Assembly (NCBI GenBank): GCA_903901045.1
Contig: CAIUPP010000078.1
Coordinates: 1 to 36,553, forward strand
Direction of reading: 5' to 3'
DNA: 36,553 nt
DNA from: an uncultured Planctomycetota bacterium
Lineage (GTDB): Bacteria; Planctomycetota; Brocadiia; CAIUPP01
Shown: positions 9,046 to 18,902 of the stretch, one piece after another
Layout: each line of letters opens with the position of its first letter
Position numbering within the stretch: position 1 is the first letter of the stretch
Position numbers and translations under genes: made by a program
The notes under the pieces: model-generated
Told to the model about the DNA's origin: nothing
Database searches by the model: none
What the model saw: the letters and a program-made list of their open reading frames with translations, nothing else

Positions 9046-11765
9046 TGGTGGCCACGCTCCACATAGACGGCGCGGCGTACTCGGTGAAGGAGGGGCAGAA
9101 TCTGCTCCAGGCGTGTCTGTCGCTCGGGTTCAATCTCCCCTACTTCTGCTGGCACCCGGCGATGCATTCCGTGGGAGCGTGCCGGCAGTGCGCGGTGAAA
9201 CAGTTCAAGGACGAGAAGGACACGCGTGGAAAAATCATCATGTCATGCATGACCCCCGCAACGGAGGGCATGCGCATCTCCATCGAGGACCCGGAGGCGC
9301 GGGCGTTTCGCGCGGGGGTCATCGAGGCGCTCATGGTCAACCACCCGCATGACTGCCCCGTCTGCGACGAGGGGGGCGAATGCCATCTTCAGGACATGAC
9401 CGTCATGACGGGGCACGTCTGCCGCAGGGCGCGCGTCCGGAAACGGACCCACCGCAACCAGGATATGGGACCGTTCGTCAACCACGAGATGAACCGCTGC
9501 ATCGCCTGCTACCGGTGCGTGCGGTACTATCGGGAGCTTGCGGGCGGGCGCGACCTGGACGTGTTCGGCTGGCATCATCACGTCTACTTCGGACGCCAGG
9601 TCGATGGTCCGCTGGAGAGCGAGTTCAGCGGCAACCTGGTGGAGGTCTGCCCGACCGGCGTCTTCACGGATAAGACGCTCAAGGGGCACTACGCCCGGAA
9701 GTGGGACCTGCAGACGGCGCCTTCGGTCTGCGTTCATTGTTCGCTGGGATGCAACACGATTCCCGGCGAGCGCTACGGGGAATTGCGCCGCGTCCGGAAC
9801 CGTTTCAACGAGGAGGTCAACGGGTACTTCCTCTGCGACCGGGGGCGATACGGGTATGAATATGAGAACAGCGATTTGCGATTGCGCCACCCCCTGCGCC
9901 TCGGCGCGGAGGGACCGCGTCCGATTCCGTCCGCGGAGGCCGTGAGTTACGTGGCCGGACTGCTTCGCAACGGGGGGAGAGTCCTGGGCATCGGCTCGCC
10001 GCGCGCGTCGCTGGAGGGGAATTTCGCGCTGCGCGCGCTGGTCGGCGCGGGGCGTTTCTTCATCGGCTGGCCGGAACGGGAGCGCGCTTTGGTCACGACG
10101 GCGCTCCGGCTGTTGCGCGAGGGGGCGATTCGGACCCCCTGCCTGCGCGAAGTGCGGGAAGCGGACGCGGCGCTGGCGCTGGGGGAGGACGTTTCAAATA
10201 CCGCGCCGATGCTCGCCTTTGCGCTTCGGCAGTGCGCCATGCAGAGAAAGATCAAGGTGGCGGCGGCGTTCGGGATTGCGCCATGGGACAGCGACGCCGT
10301 GCGGCTGGTCGGGCAGGATGAGAAGAGCCCGATCTTCATAGCGACGCCCTGCGGCACGCGGCTGGACGACATAGCGACGCGGCTCTGGCGCGCCGCGCCG
10401 GAGGAGATCGCCCGGCTGGGATTCGCCGTGGCGAAAGCGTTGGACCCGGACGCGCCGGAGGTCCCCGACCTGTCGGACGAGGCGAAATCTTCGGCGCGCG
10501 ACATTGCGGCGGCGCTCAGGGAGGCGGAACGCCCCGTGGTGGTTTCCGGGACGGGGGCGGGCAGCCCAGCCGTCCTGGAGGCGGCGGGCGCCGTCGCCGC
10601 CGCGCTGCGCCGCCTGGGACGCAACGTCCAACTCTCTCTCGTGCTGCCGGAATGCAACAGCGCGGGCGCGGCGCTTCTGGGAGGCGGCAGTCTCGCCGGG
10701 GCGCTGTCGGAAGTCCGGAAGGGGCAGGTGGACACGCTGATCATCCTGGAGAACGACTTGTATCGCAGGCTGAACGCCGAGGCCGCCGACGCGCTGCTCG
10801 CCGGGGTGAAGCACCTCATGGTCCTCGACCACCTGGCGAACGCGACGACGGCGAGGGCCGAGGTGGCGCTGCCATGCGCCACGTTCGCCGAGAGCGAAGG
10901 AACCCTGGTGAGCCAGGAAGGGCGCGCGCAGAGGTTCTTCGCCGTTCATCCCGCACGCGGCGAGGTCCGGGAAAGCTGGCGCTGGCTGCGCGAAATCGGC
11001 ATGGCCGCCGGGCAGTCCGAAATGGCGGCCTGGCAAACCACGGACGACCTCATCCAAACGTTGTCACAGGAGCCCGGTTTGAGCGGAGTGAAGGAGGCCG
11101 CTCCCGGCCGGGAGTTCCGCGCCGCGGGGCAGAAGATTCCGCGTCAGCCGCACCGATACAGCGGGCGCACGGCGATGGGAGCCGACGTAAGCGTTCACGA
11201 GCCCCCGCCCCCGGAAGACCGGGATTCCCCGCTGGCCTTCTCGATGGAGGGATACCAGGGCCAGCCGCCGGCGGCGTTGGTTCCCCGATACTGGGCGCCG
11301 GGTTGGAATTCGGATCATGCGCTTAACAAGTTCCAGGGCGAAGTGGGAGGGGCGGTGCGCGGCGGCCCCGCCGGAGTCCGGCTGATCGAGCCGGCGGCGG
11401 ACGCGCCGGCGCGCTATGCCGCCGAAATCCCGCCCCCCTTCCAGCCTGCGGAGGGGCAATGGCTCGTGGTGGCGTTGCACCATGTGTTCGGGTCGGAGGA
11501 ACTGAGCGCCCATACGCCGGGTGTGGCGCAGTTGGCGCCCCGCCCCTATCTGGGGCTCAGCCCCGAGGATGCGCAGCGCTGCGGCGTTGGCGAGGGCGAT
11601 CCGGTGGAGTTGGCCGTCGGCTCCTCGGTGCAGCAGCTTCCCGCGCGGATCATCCCGGGCTTGCCCCGGGGCCTCCTCGGCCTGCCGGCCGGTCTGGCGG
11701 GAGTGAAAGTGGTTGAACTCCCCGCCGGTGGCAGAGTGCGAAGCGTGACGGGAGGGCCCCCATGA
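9045..11765 (+). CDS. nuoG: NADH-quinone oxidoreductase subunit G
   Basis: A 906-residue iron-sulphur subunit. The N-terminal ferredoxin domain binds N1b (Cys in PYFCWHP, GACRQC and MSCMTP). N5 uses the [12 protein letters not shown] region, and N4 uses RCIACYRC with the later [16 protein letters not shown] motif with a later FLCDRG cysteine shows that the extra N7 cluster site of molybdopterin-type domains is kept. The remaining 600 residues are a degenerate MopB-like domain. I prefer the ATG at 9045, in a TAATG overlap with nuoF and preceded by GGAG, because it begins VATLHIDG like known NuoG; an in-frame ATG at 9030 is the alternative. It overlaps nuoH by four bases. Confidence 0.94.
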   Translation: MVATLHIDGAAYSVKEGQNLLQACLSLGFNLPYFCWHPAMHSVGACRQCAVKQFKDEKDTRGKIIMSCMTPATEGMRISIEDPEARAFRAGVIEALMVNHPHDCPVCDEGGECHLQDMTVMTGHVCRRARVRKRTHRNQDMGPFVNHEMNRCIACYRCVRYYRELAGGRDLDVFGWHHHVYFGRQVDGPLESEFSGNLVEVCPTGVFTDKTLKGHYARKWDLQTAPSVCVHCSLGCNTIPGERYGELRRVRNRFNEEVNGYFLCDRGRYGYEYENSDLRLRHPLRLGAEGPRPIPSAEAVSYVAGLLRNGGRVLGIGSPRASLEGNFALRALVGAGRFFIGWPERERALVTTALRLLREGAIRTPCLREVREADAALALGEDVSNTAPMLAFALRQCAMQRKIKVAAAFGIAPWDSDAVRLVGQDEKSPIFIATPCGTRLDDIATRLWRAAPEEIARLGFAVAKALDPDAPEVPDLSDEAKSSARDIAAALREAERPVVVSGTGAGSPAVLEAAGAVAAALRRLGRNVQLSLVLPECNSAGAALLGGGSLAGALSEVRKGQVDTLIILENDLYRRLNAEAADALLAGVKHLMVLDHLANATTARAEVALPCATFAESEGTLVSQEGRAQRFFAVHPARGEVRESWRWLREIGMAAGQSEMAAWQTTDDLIQTLSQEPGLSGVKEAAPGREFRAAGQKIPRQPHRYSGRTAMGADVSVHEPPPPEDRDSPLAFSMEGYQGQPPAALVPRYWAPGWNSDHALNKFQGEVGGAVRGGPAGVRLIEPAADAPARYAAEIPPPFQPAEGQWLVVALHHVFGSEELSAHTPGVAQLAPRPYLGLSPEDAQRCGVGEGDPVELAVGSSVQQLPARIIPGLPRGLLGLPAGLAGVKVVELPAGGRVRSVTGGPP

Positions 11766-12718
11766 GCGACACGGCGCGCAGCCTGGTCACGATCTTCGCC
11801 GTCCTCCTGGGCGCTTTGACGCTCGCGGGCGGCTTCATCTGGGTGGAGCGCAGGCTGCTGGCGCTGTTCCAGGAGCGCTGGGGGCCGAACCGCCTGGGGC
11901 CGCTGGGGTTGTTCCAGGGGGTGGCGGACATGATCAAGATTTTCATGAAGGAGGACTGGGTTCCCCCCTTCGCCGATAAGCCGGTGTTCGTGCTTGCGCC
12001 GATGCTGATCATGGTCACGACGCTCGCGTCGCTGGCCATCATCGCATTTGCGCCGGGGCTGGTGGTGGCGGACCTCAACATCGGCGTGCTCTTCTTCCTG
12101 GCGATGTCCTCGCTGGGAGTGTACAGCGTGGCGCTGGCCGGATGGGCCTCCAACAGCAAGTACGCGCTGCTCGGCGGGATGCGCGCGGTGGCGCAGATGC
12201 TGAGCTACGAGGTGTTCATGGGGCTGTCGCTGATGGGCGTGGTGATGATGGCGGGCTCGTTCCGGCTGACCGACATCGTGGCCGCGCAGAAGAGCCTCTG
12301 GTTCTGCATCCCGCAGTTGCCGGGGCTGGCCGTGTTTTTCATCGCGGGGGTGGCGGAGACGCACCGCTCGCCGCTGGACCTGCCGGAGGCGGAGAACGAG
12401 CTGGTGGCGGGCTACCACACGGAATATTCCGGAATGAAGTTCGCCCTGTTCCTGCTGGGCGAATACGTCGGCATGACGGTGGTTTCGGCGATGATCGTCA
12501 CGCTCTTTTTCGGCGGGTGGGCGGGTCCGCTCCTCCCGCCGGTGGTCTGGTTCCTCGTCAAGACGCTGTTCCTGATGTGCCTGTTCATCTGGCTGCGGGC
12601 GTCCTTCCCACGGCCGCGATACGACCAGTTGATGCTGTTCGGGTGGAAGGTGTTGCTGCCGGTGTCGCTGCTGAATCTGGCCGTGACCGGCGCCGTTCTG
12701 CTGGTCCGAGGCGCTTGA
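11762..12718 (+). CDS. nuoH: NADH-quinone oxidoreductase subunit H
   Basis: A 318-residue membrane subunit with about eight helices that joins the two arms of complex I and lines the quinone channel. The motif [18 protein letters not shown] and following [14 protein letters not shown], the loop [18 protein letters not shown], and the acidic [20 protein letters not shown] region are the classical NuoH signatures. The start ATG overlaps the nuoG stop by four bases and is preceded by GGGAGG. Confidence 0.96.
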   Translation: MSDTARSLVTIFAVLLGALTLAGGFIWVERRLLALFQERWGPNRLGPLGLFQGVADMIKIFMKEDWVPPFADKPVFVLAPMLIMVTTLASLAIIAFAPGLVVADLNIGVLFFLAMSSLGVYSVALAGWASNSKYALLGGMRAVAQMLSYEVFMGLSLMGVVMMAGSFRLTDIVAAQKSLWFCIPQLPGLAVFFIAGVAETHRSPLDLPEAENELVAGYHTEYSGMKFALFLLGEYVGMTVVSAMIVTLFFGGWAGPLLPPVVWFLVKTLFLMCLFIWLRASFPRPRYDQLMLFGWKVLLPVSLLNLAVTGAVLLVRGA

Positions 12719-12727
12719 GGATCTGAA

Positions 12728-13243
12728 ATGTTCAGTCTGTTCAAAGGCCTGTGGATCGTCCTGCGCCACGCGTTCGTCAAGCGCGTGACGGTGGAGTATC
12801 CGGAGAAGAAGCCGGTCCTTCCGCCCCGCTGCCGCGGCAGGATCATCCTGTCGCGCGACCCCGACGGCGGGGAACGCTGCGTGGCGTGCCACCTCTGCTC
12901 CGCGGTCTGCCCGGTGGCGTGCATCGCTCTCCAGGCGGCGGAGGATGCGCACGGGCGGCGGTATCCGAAATTCTTCCGCATCAACTTCTCGCGCTGCATC
13001 TTTTGCGGCCTGTGCGAGGAAGCGTGCCCGACGTACGCGATTCAATTGACCCCCGGTGTGGAGATGGGAGAGTACAAGAGGCAGCACCTGGTCTACGAGA
13101 AGGAGGACTTGCTGATCAGCGGCGTCGGGAAGTATCCCGGCTACAATTTCTACCGCGTGGCCGGGCTGCAGATCGAAGGCAAGGACAAGGGGGCGGCGGA
13201 GAACGAGCAGCCGCCGGTGGATGTGCGCGATTTGATGCCGTAG
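12728..13243 (+). CDS. nuoI: NADH-quinone oxidoreductase subunit I
   Basis: A 171-residue ferredoxin-like subunit with two [4Fe-4S] clusters, N6a and N6b. The ligands are in [16 protein letters not shown] and [16 protein letters not shown], both of the C-x2-C-x2-C-x3-CP type. The N-terminal amphipathic helix ([16 protein letters not shown]) anchors it against the membrane arm, as usual. It begins nine bases after nuoH. Confidence 0.96.
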   Translation: MFSLFKGLWIVLRHAFVKRVTVEYPEKKPVLPPRCRGRIILSRDPDGGERCVACHLCSAVCPVACIALQAAEDAHGRRYPKFFRINFSRCIFCGLCEEACPTYAIQLTPGVEMGEYKRQHLVYEKEDLLISGVGKYPGYNFYRVAGLQIEGKDKGAAENEQPPVDVRDLMP

Positions 13244-13259
13244 GCATGCAGGGTAAAAA

Positions 13260-13775
13260 ATGGAGACCGTCTTTGACATATCGGCCGTCGTGGCGGTCGT
13301 GGCCACGCTCATGGTGATCGCGCAGTCGCGCGCGGTGCACGCGCTGCTGTACCTGACCGTGTCGCTGCTGGCGGTGGCGGTGGTCTTCTTCACGCTGGGC
13401 GCGCCGTTCGTGGCCGCGCTGGAGGTGATCATCTACGCCGGCGCCATCATGGTCTTGTTCGTCTTCGTCATCATGATGCTCAACCTCGGCGCGGAAGCGG
13501 CGCGGCAGGAGCGGCGCTGGCTCACCCCGGCAGACTGGTTCGGCCCCGCGATCCTGGGGGCCATCCTCCTGGCGGAGATGGTCTGGGTGCTGGCTTCCCC
13601 GCAGTCCGCATTTCCCGCGCCGGCGGCCAACGATCCGCGAGCCGTCGGCGCGGCTCTCTTCGGGCCGTACGTGCTGGTCGCCGACCTGGCGGCGCTGGTC
13701 CTCCTGGCGGGCCTGGTCGGGGCGTACCATTTCGGGCGGCGCAGCGCGGAAGCCGGGGAAGGAGAGGCGCCATGA
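13260..13775 (+). CDS. nuoJ: NADH-quinone oxidoreductase subunit J
   Basis: A 171-residue membrane subunit with five predicted helices. The motif [20 protein letters not shown] contains the pi-bulge helix (TMH3) implicated in coupling quinone chemistry to proton movement; it is intact here. The ribosome binding site before 13260 is weak (AGGG). The stop overlaps the nuoK start in an ATGA arrangement. Confidence 0.95.
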   Translation: METVFDISAVVAVVATLMVIAQSRAVHALLYLTVSLLAVAVVFFTLGAPFVAALEVIIYAGAIMVLFVFVIMMLNLGAEAARQERRWLTPADWFGPAILGAILLAEMVWVLASPQSAFPAPAANDPRAVGAALFGPYVLVADLAALVLLAGLVGAYHFGRRSAEAGEGEAP

Positions 13776-14077
13776 ACGTTCCCTTCCAGCACGCGCTCGC
13801 GCTGGCGGCGGCGCTCTTCGCGATCGGCCTGACCGGCGTGCTCATGCGGCGGAATATCGTGTTCGTCCTGATGTCCGTGGAAATCATGTTGAACGCCGCC
13901 GGGCTGGCCTTTGTGGCGGCCGGGGCGCGCTGGGGCCAGCCGGACGGTCAGGTGATGTTCCTGTTCATCCTGACGATGGCGGCGGCCGAAGTATCGGTGG
14001 GGCTGGCGCTGGTCCTTCAGTTCTACCACCGTTTCAAGACGCTGGCCACGGACGCGGCCGGCAAGATGAGAGGCTGA
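13772..14077 (+). CDS. nuoK: NADH-quinone oxidoreductase subunit K
   Basis: A 101-residue, three-helix subunit related to MrpC antiporter subunits. The glutamates in [15 protein letters not shown] and in [15 protein letters not shown] are the two conserved membrane carboxylates of the proton path. It overlaps nuoJ by four bases and is followed after one base by nuoL. Confidence 0.96.
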   Translation: MNVPFQHALALAAALFAIGLTGVLMRRNIVFVLMSVEIMLNAAGLAFVAAGARWGQPDGQVMFLFILTMAAAEVSVGLALVLQFYHRFKTLATDAAGKMRG

Positions 14078-14078
14078 G

Positions 14079-15905
14079 ATGGCTGAGTTGCTCTGGCTCA
14101 TCCCGGCGTTGCCGTTCGCCGGATTCCTGGCGCTGGCGCTGCTCGGATCGCGGATGCCGCGACCCCTTGTGGCGACGATCGGCGCAGGGACCGTCGGCCT
14201 CTCGGCGCTGGCCGCGATTGCCGCGAGCCTCGCGCTGGCGGGGAGCGCCGGGGCGGAGGAGGGGATCACCCGGACTCTCTGGACGTGGATCAGCGTGGGA
14301 GGTTTCGCGCCGGCGGTCGCTCTCCGGCTGGACGCGCTGTCGGCGGTGATGACGCTGGTCGTGACGATCGTTGGCTTCCTCATTCTGCTCTACTCGACGG
14401 AGTTCATGGCCGGCGACGAGGGCTACAGCCGGTTCTTCTGCTGCATGGACCTGTTCGTCGGGGCGATGCTGACGCTGGTGCTCGCCGACGACCTGCTGCT
14501 GCTCTACCTCGGCTGGGAGGGGGTGGGGCTGAGCAGCTACCTGCTCATCGGCTTCTGGTACAAGGCAGAGGCGAACGTGCGCGCGGCGCGCAAGGCGTTC
14601 ATCGTCACGCGCGTCGGGGATACGGCGTTCGCCCTGGGGCTGGCGCTGATCGCGACGCAACTGGGCACGCTGAGGATTCAGGAAGTGGCGGAGCGCGCGC
14701 CGCTGTTCTGGGGGGCGGGGTCGGGGATGGCGGTCGCGGCGGCGGCGCTGATGCTGGGCGGAGCGCTCGGCAAGTCGGCGCAACTGCCCCTGCAGACGTG
14801 GCTGCCCGACGCCATGGCGGGGCCGACGCCGGTGAGCGCGCTGATCCACGCCGCCACGATGGTGACGGCGGGCGTCTACCTGATCGCGCGGATGCACGCG
14901 CTCTTTCTGCTCGCGCCGGTGGTGATGGGGGCGACGGCGGTGATCGGCGCGGCCACGCTGCTGATGGCCGGGCTTTCCGCCCTGACGCAGTCCGACCTGA
15001 AACGCGCGCTGGCTTACTCGACGATCAGCCAGGTCGGCTATATGTTCCTGGCGCTGGGGGTGGGGGCATGGTCCGCGGCGATCTTCCATTTCATGACGCA
15101 CGCGTTCTTCAAATCCCTCCTGTTCCTCGCGGCGGGCGCGGTGAGCATGCGGCTGCGCGGCGAGCATGACATGTTCCGGATGGGCGGCCTGCGCCGCGCG
15201 CTGCCCGGGGCGTTCTGGGCGTTTGTCATCGGCGCGGCATCGCTCTCGGCGCTGCCGATGGTGACGGCGGGGTTCTACAGCAAGGAGATGATTCTGGAGC
15301 GGGTGTGGTCTTCGCCGAGGGGAGCGGGATGGCTGTGGGCGGCAGGGCTGATCGGGGCGCTGATCACGGCGCTTTACGCCTTCCGCATGGTGTTCCTCGT
15401 TTTCTTCGGCGAGAAGCGGCAGGAGACGGAGGGGCGCTCGGGCGCGCGCGTGATGTTTCCGCTGGCGGCGCTGGCGGCGCTTTCGATTGGCGGGGGCTTT
15501 GTCCCGATGTCGCGCGGAACGTGGGAAGCTCACGCTTTGCCCCTGACACTGGCCGCGTCGCTGGCTTCGCTCCTGGGGATCGCCGGAGCGTGGTTCCTGT
15601 TCCACCGGCGAAGGGGGATGACGGAACGGCTGGCCGGTTCGCCCGCCGGCGCCCTGCTGCGGCGGTTCTGGGCGGGCGGATGGGGGTTCGATCAGGCGTA
15701 TGACGCGCTGCTCGTGCGCCCCTTCGTGCGCCTGACCCGGGCGAGCAGGGAGGAGTTCGCCGACCCGTACTCCAAGGGGGTGGCGCGGACGGCCGGAGCG
15801 CTCCACCACCTCCTCAGCCGCACGGTGACCGGGCAGCTTCGCTGGTACGCCATGGCGATTGCCGCCGGGACCATCCTCCTGATCGGAATGGCGGTGTTCC
15901 TATGA
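14079..15905 (+). CDS. nuoL: NADH-quinone oxidoreductase subunit L
   Basis: A 608-residue antiporter-like proton-pumping subunit at the tip of the membrane arm. The core helices carry LYLGWEGVGLSSYLLIGFWY (conserved Glu), GKSAQLPLQTWLPDAMAGPT (conserved Lys) and the HAATMVTAGVYLI segment. The C-terminal part after about residue 510 contains the long lateral helix region and final membrane helix. The length is close to E. coli NuoL (613). It overlaps nuoM by four bases. Confidence 0.96.
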   Translation: MAELLWLIPALPFAGFLALALLGSRMPRPLVATIGAGTVGLSALAAIAASLALAGSAGAEEGITRTLWTWISVGGFAPAVALRLDALSAVMTLVVTIVGFLILLYSTEFMAGDEGYSRFFCCMDLFVGAMLTLVLADDLLLLYLGWEGVGLSSYLLIGFWYKAEANVRAARKAFIVTRVGDTAFALGLALIATQLGTLRIQEVAERAPLFWGAGSGMAVAAAALMLGGALGKSAQLPLQTWLPDAMAGPTPVSALIHAATMVTAGVYLIARMHALFLLAPVVMGATAVIGAATLLMAGLSALTQSDLKRALAYSTISQVGYMFLALGVGAWSAAIFHFMTHAFFKSLLFLAAGAVSMRLRGEHDMFRMGGLRRALPGAFWAFVIGAASLSALPMVTAGFYSKEMILERVWSSPRGAGWLWAAGLIGALITALYAFRMVFLVFFGEKRQETEGRSGARVMFPLAALAALSIGGGFVPMSRGTWEAHALPLTLAASLASLLGIAGAWFLFHRRRGMTERLAGSPAGALLRRFWAGGWGFDQAYDALLVRPFVRLTRASREEFADPYSKGVARTAGALHHLLSRTVTGQLRWYAMAIAAGTILLIGMAVFL

Positions 15906-17371
15906 TCCTTGCGCTACTGATCATCCTGCCGCTCGCCGCCGGCCCGCTGGCGTGGCTGACGGGCCGTTGGAGCCGGTCGGCGCCGCGGTGGATATCCCTG
16001 GCGGCCATGGCGCTCGATCTGGCCCTGGCTGTTGCGCTCTGGATTCATGGGCCGATGGAGACGTCGTGGGGCTGGATTCCGCAACTCGGGATCGGATTCA
16101 CCCTCTCGCTGGACGGCCTGAGCATCCTGATGGTGGCGCTGACGGCGTTCCTCGGGGTCATAGCGGTGGCCGCCTCGTGGAAAGAAATCAAGGACCGCGT
16201 CGGGTTCTTCCACTTCAACCTCATGTGGACGCTGGCGGGCATCACCGGGGTGTTCCTCGCTTCCGATTTGCTCCTCTTCTACTTCTTCTGGGAGTTGATG
16301 CTCGTTCCGATGTACTTCCTCTTTCTCTGGGGGCAGGAGAAGCGTTCGGCGGCGGGGATGAAGTTCCTGATTTACACGCAGTCCAGCGGGTTGCTGATGC
16401 TGCTGGCGATACTGGTCCTGTACTTCATGCATGCAGGGGCGACGGGCGTCTACACGTTCGACTATGCGGCGCTGCTGCAAACGCCGGCGGCGGGACCGGC
16501 GGCGAATATGCTCATGTTCGGCTTCTTCATCGCGTTCGCCGTCAAGATGGGCGTGCCGCCGTTCCACGGCTGGCTGCCGGACGCGTACACGCACGCGCCG
16601 ACGGCGGGAACGCTGCTGCTGGCCGGGCTCATGGCGAAAACGGGGGCGTACGGGTTGCTGAGGTTCGTCCTGCCGCTCTTCCCAGAACAGGCGCTTCAGT
16701 TCGCGCCGATGGGAATGGCGCTGGGCGCGGCGGCGATACTTTACGGCGGGCTGATGGCCTTCTCGCAGACGGACCTGAAGCGCATGGTCGCGTACACGAG
16801 CATCAGCCACATGGGGTTCGTGCTCCTGGGAATATTCGCGCCGACCGCGCAATCCCAGCAGGGAGCGGTGATCCTGATGCTCGGCCACGGCGCGGCCACG
16901 GGCGCGCTGTTCGTGATGGCCGGCGCGTTGCAGGAACGGCTCGGGACGCGCGAACTGGGTCGCATGGGAGGCCTTTGGGAGACGGCGCCGCGCATGGGAG
17001 GGACGATGCTCTTCCTGGCGCTGGCGCTGATGGGGCTGCCGGGGACGGCGAATTTCATCGGCGAGTTCCTCGTGCTGGTGGGAGCATGGCGGACGAGCAT
17101 TCCGCTGGCGACCGTTGCGGCGCTGGGGATGATCCTCTCGGTGATCTATGCGCTCTGGATGATTCAGCGCGTCTTCCAGGGGCCGAACAGGGAGAACTGG
17201 AAGTTCCCCGACTTCTCGCTGCGGGAAACCGTTGCGGCGGCGGCGATGATTGGCGTCGTGCTCTGGATCGGCCTGTACCCGAAGCCGATTTCCACGGCGG
17301 CCGGGCCCGTTCTGGACCGCACGATGCCGCGCGCGGACCTCTCAGCGCAGGATGAAGGAGGGGAGCCATGA
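15902..17371 (+). CDS. nuoM: NADH-quinone oxidoreductase subunit M
   Basis: A 489-residue antiporter-like subunit with about fourteen helices. Conserved features include FYFFWELMLVPMYFLF (key Glu), KMGVPPFHGWLPDAYTHAPT (key Lys) and the KRMVAYTSISHMGFV segment. It is the second proton-pumping module and packs between NuoL and NuoN. It overlaps nuoL and nuoN by four bases on each side. Confidence 0.96.
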   Translation: MILALLIILPLAAGPLAWLTGRWSRSAPRWISLAAMALDLALAVALWIHGPMETSWGWIPQLGIGFTLSLDGLSILMVALTAFLGVIAVAASWKEIKDRVGFFHFNLMWTLAGITGVFLASDLLLFYFFWELMLVPMYFLFLWGQEKRSAAGMKFLIYTQSSGLLMLLAILVLYFMHAGATGVYTFDYAALLQTPAAGPAANMLMFGFFIAFAVKMGVPPFHGWLPDAYTHAPTAGTLLLAGLMAKTGAYGLLRFVLPLFPEQALQFAPMGMALGAAAILYGGLMAFSQTDLKRMVAYTSISHMGFVLLGIFAPTAQSQQGAVILMLGHGAATGALFVMAGALQERLGTRELGRMGGLWETAPRMGGTMLFLALALMGLPGTANFIGEFLVLVGAWRTSIPLATVAALGMILSVIYALWMIQRVFQGPNRENWKFPDFSLRETVAAAAMIGVVLWIGLYPKPISTAAGPVLDRTMPRADLSAQDEGGEP

Positions 17372-18795
17372 CGTTCCGCGACCTGCTCCCGCTGCTCCCG
17401 CTGATGCTCCCCGCGCTCACGGCGGTGGCAATTCTCTTGCTCCTGGCGTTTCATCGCAGCCATCGTTTGACGGCGTGGCTGGCGGCGGGAGGGCTGGCGG
17501 CGGCGCTCCTCCTGATCCCCTTCGCCTGCGAGGGCGCGCCGCGCCGCTTCGGGGCATTGTTGGTCGTGGATGGCTGCGCTCTCTTCTATACCGGGATCAT
17601 CATGGCGGCGGCGCTCGCCGTCGCGGCGTTCTCATACGGCTATCTGGCGAGGCGGCGCGGGCATGTCGAAGAATTCTATGTGCTGCTGCTCCTGGCGACA
17701 ACCGGCGGGGCTGTGCTGACCGCCAGCAGCCACTTCGCCACGTTCTTCCTCGGTCTGGAAGTGCTGACGGTAGCGCTGTACACGCTCATCGCCTATGAGC
17801 GCGGCGCATTCGGCATCGAGGCGGGCGTCAAGTACCTCGTTCTGGCGGCGGTTTCGACGGCGGCGCTGCTGTTCGGCGTGGCGCTGATCTACGCGGAACT
17901 CGGGACGATGGAGTTCAGCAAGATCGCCTCCCTGCTGGACGCGGGCGCGCCCGTGAGCCTGTTGATGCCGGCCGGCGTGGCATTGATTCTCGTTGGGGTC
18001 GGGTTCAAGCTGGCGCTTACACCGTTCCATCTCTGGGCGCCGGATGTGTACCAGGGCGCGCCTGCGCCGACGGCCGCGTTTCTCTCCACGGTGTCCAAGG
18101 GGGCGGTCTTCGCGGCGGCGATGCGCTACCTGGTCCCGCTGGACCTCCCGTCGCACCGCTCACTCTGGCTGGCGGTGGCGGCCCTGGCGGTCGTATCCAT
18201 GCTCGCAGGGAACCTGCTGGCGCTGCGGCAGGGGAACATCAGGCGCGTGCTGGCGTACTCCTCCATCGCCCACATGGGCTACCTGGCCGCCATGCTGCTG
18301 ACGGGCAGCCCGCTGGCCACCGCGGCGGCGATGTTCTACCTGCTGGCCTATTTCGTCACATCGCTGGGGGCGTGGGGAGTCATCGCGGCGCTCTCGGAGA
18401 AGGAAGGGGACGCCGAGCGCATCGAGGACTACCGCGGGCTGGCAGGGCGACACCCATGGCTGGCCGGCGCGCTGACGCTCATGCTCCTTTCGCTGGCGGG
18501 AATGCCGTTGACCGCCGGGTTCATCAGCAAGTTCTTCCTGCTGACCGCCGGCGTGGAGGGGCGGCTGTGGGCGCCGATGGCGGCGCTGCTGCTGGGGAGC
18601 GCCATCGGGATATTCTACTACGTGCGGATCATCGCCATGTTGTTTGCGCCGCAGGAGGACGCCCCGCCGGTCCGGGCGACGCACTGGGCGGCTGGCGCGG
18701 CAATCGGCGCGCTGGTTCTGCTTCTGATAGCGCTGGGAGTCTATCCCGCGCCCGTGCTGGCGATCATTCAGTCGCTGATCGCCGCGAGTTCCTGA
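17368..18795 (+). CDS. nuoN: NADH-quinone oxidoreductase subunit N
   Basis: A 475-residue antiporter-like subunit. FKLALTPFHLWAPDVYQGAP holds the conserved Lys, FLGLEVLTVALYTLIAY the conserved Glu, and RRVLAYSSIAHMGYL and AGMPLTAGFISKF are further family marks. GGAGGGGAG precedes the ATG, which overlaps the nuoM stop. It is the last gene of the operon. The next open gene is on the other strand, and the 104-base gap holds an inverted-repeat element. Confidence 0.96.
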   Translation: MTFRDLLPLLPLMLPALTAVAILLLLAFHRSHRLTAWLAAGGLAAALLLIPFACEGAPRRFGALLVVDGCALFYTGIIMAAALAVAAFSYGYLARRRGHVEEFYVLLLLATTGGAVLTASSHFATFFLGLEVLTVALYTLIAYERGAFGIEAGVKYLVLAAVSTAALLFGVALIYAELGTMEFSKIASLLDAGAPVSLLMPAGVALILVGVGFKLALTPFHLWAPDVYQGAPAPTAAFLSTVSKGAVFAAAMRYLVPLDLPSHRSLWLAVAALAVVSMLAGNLLALRQGNIRRVLAYSSIAHMGYLAAMLLTGSPLATAAAMFYLLAYFVTSLGAWGVIAALSEKEGDAERIEDYRGLAGRHPWLAGALTLMLLSLAGMPLTAGFISKFFLLTAGVEGRLWAPMAALLLGSAIGIFYYVRIIAMLFAPQEDAPPVRATHWAAGAAIGALVLLLIALGVYPAPVLAIIQSLIAASS

Positions 18796-18811
18796 CAGCC
18801 CCGTCGGCGTC

Positions 18812-18902
18812 TGGAAGCTGTTTGGTAGTGGTTCACTTACGCGCGGGAAGGCATGTCATGTGTCACCCTGAGCGCATGGGAACCTCTGCCAAACAGCTTC
18901 TA
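18812..18902. repeat. Miniature inverted-repeat element between nuoN and tal
   Basis: The arms at about 18812-18837 and 18877-18902 match over 26 bases with about four mismatches; the inner twelve (GAAGCTGTTTGG at 18814-18825 and its complement at 18889-18900) are perfect. The spacer contains TGTCACCCTGAGCG, which resembles intergenic repeats seen in many bacterial genomes (recalled, not searched). The right arm contains the stop codon of the minus-strand transaldolase gene. Because it lies between convergent genes it may also act as a transcription barrier for both. Confidence 0.65.

Noticed and set aside
4790-17463. Many long open frames on the minus strand opposite the nuo genes
   Set aside because: They are high-GC shadows of the nuo reading frames: arginine- and proline-rich, low complexity, without recognisable domains or ribosome binding sites.
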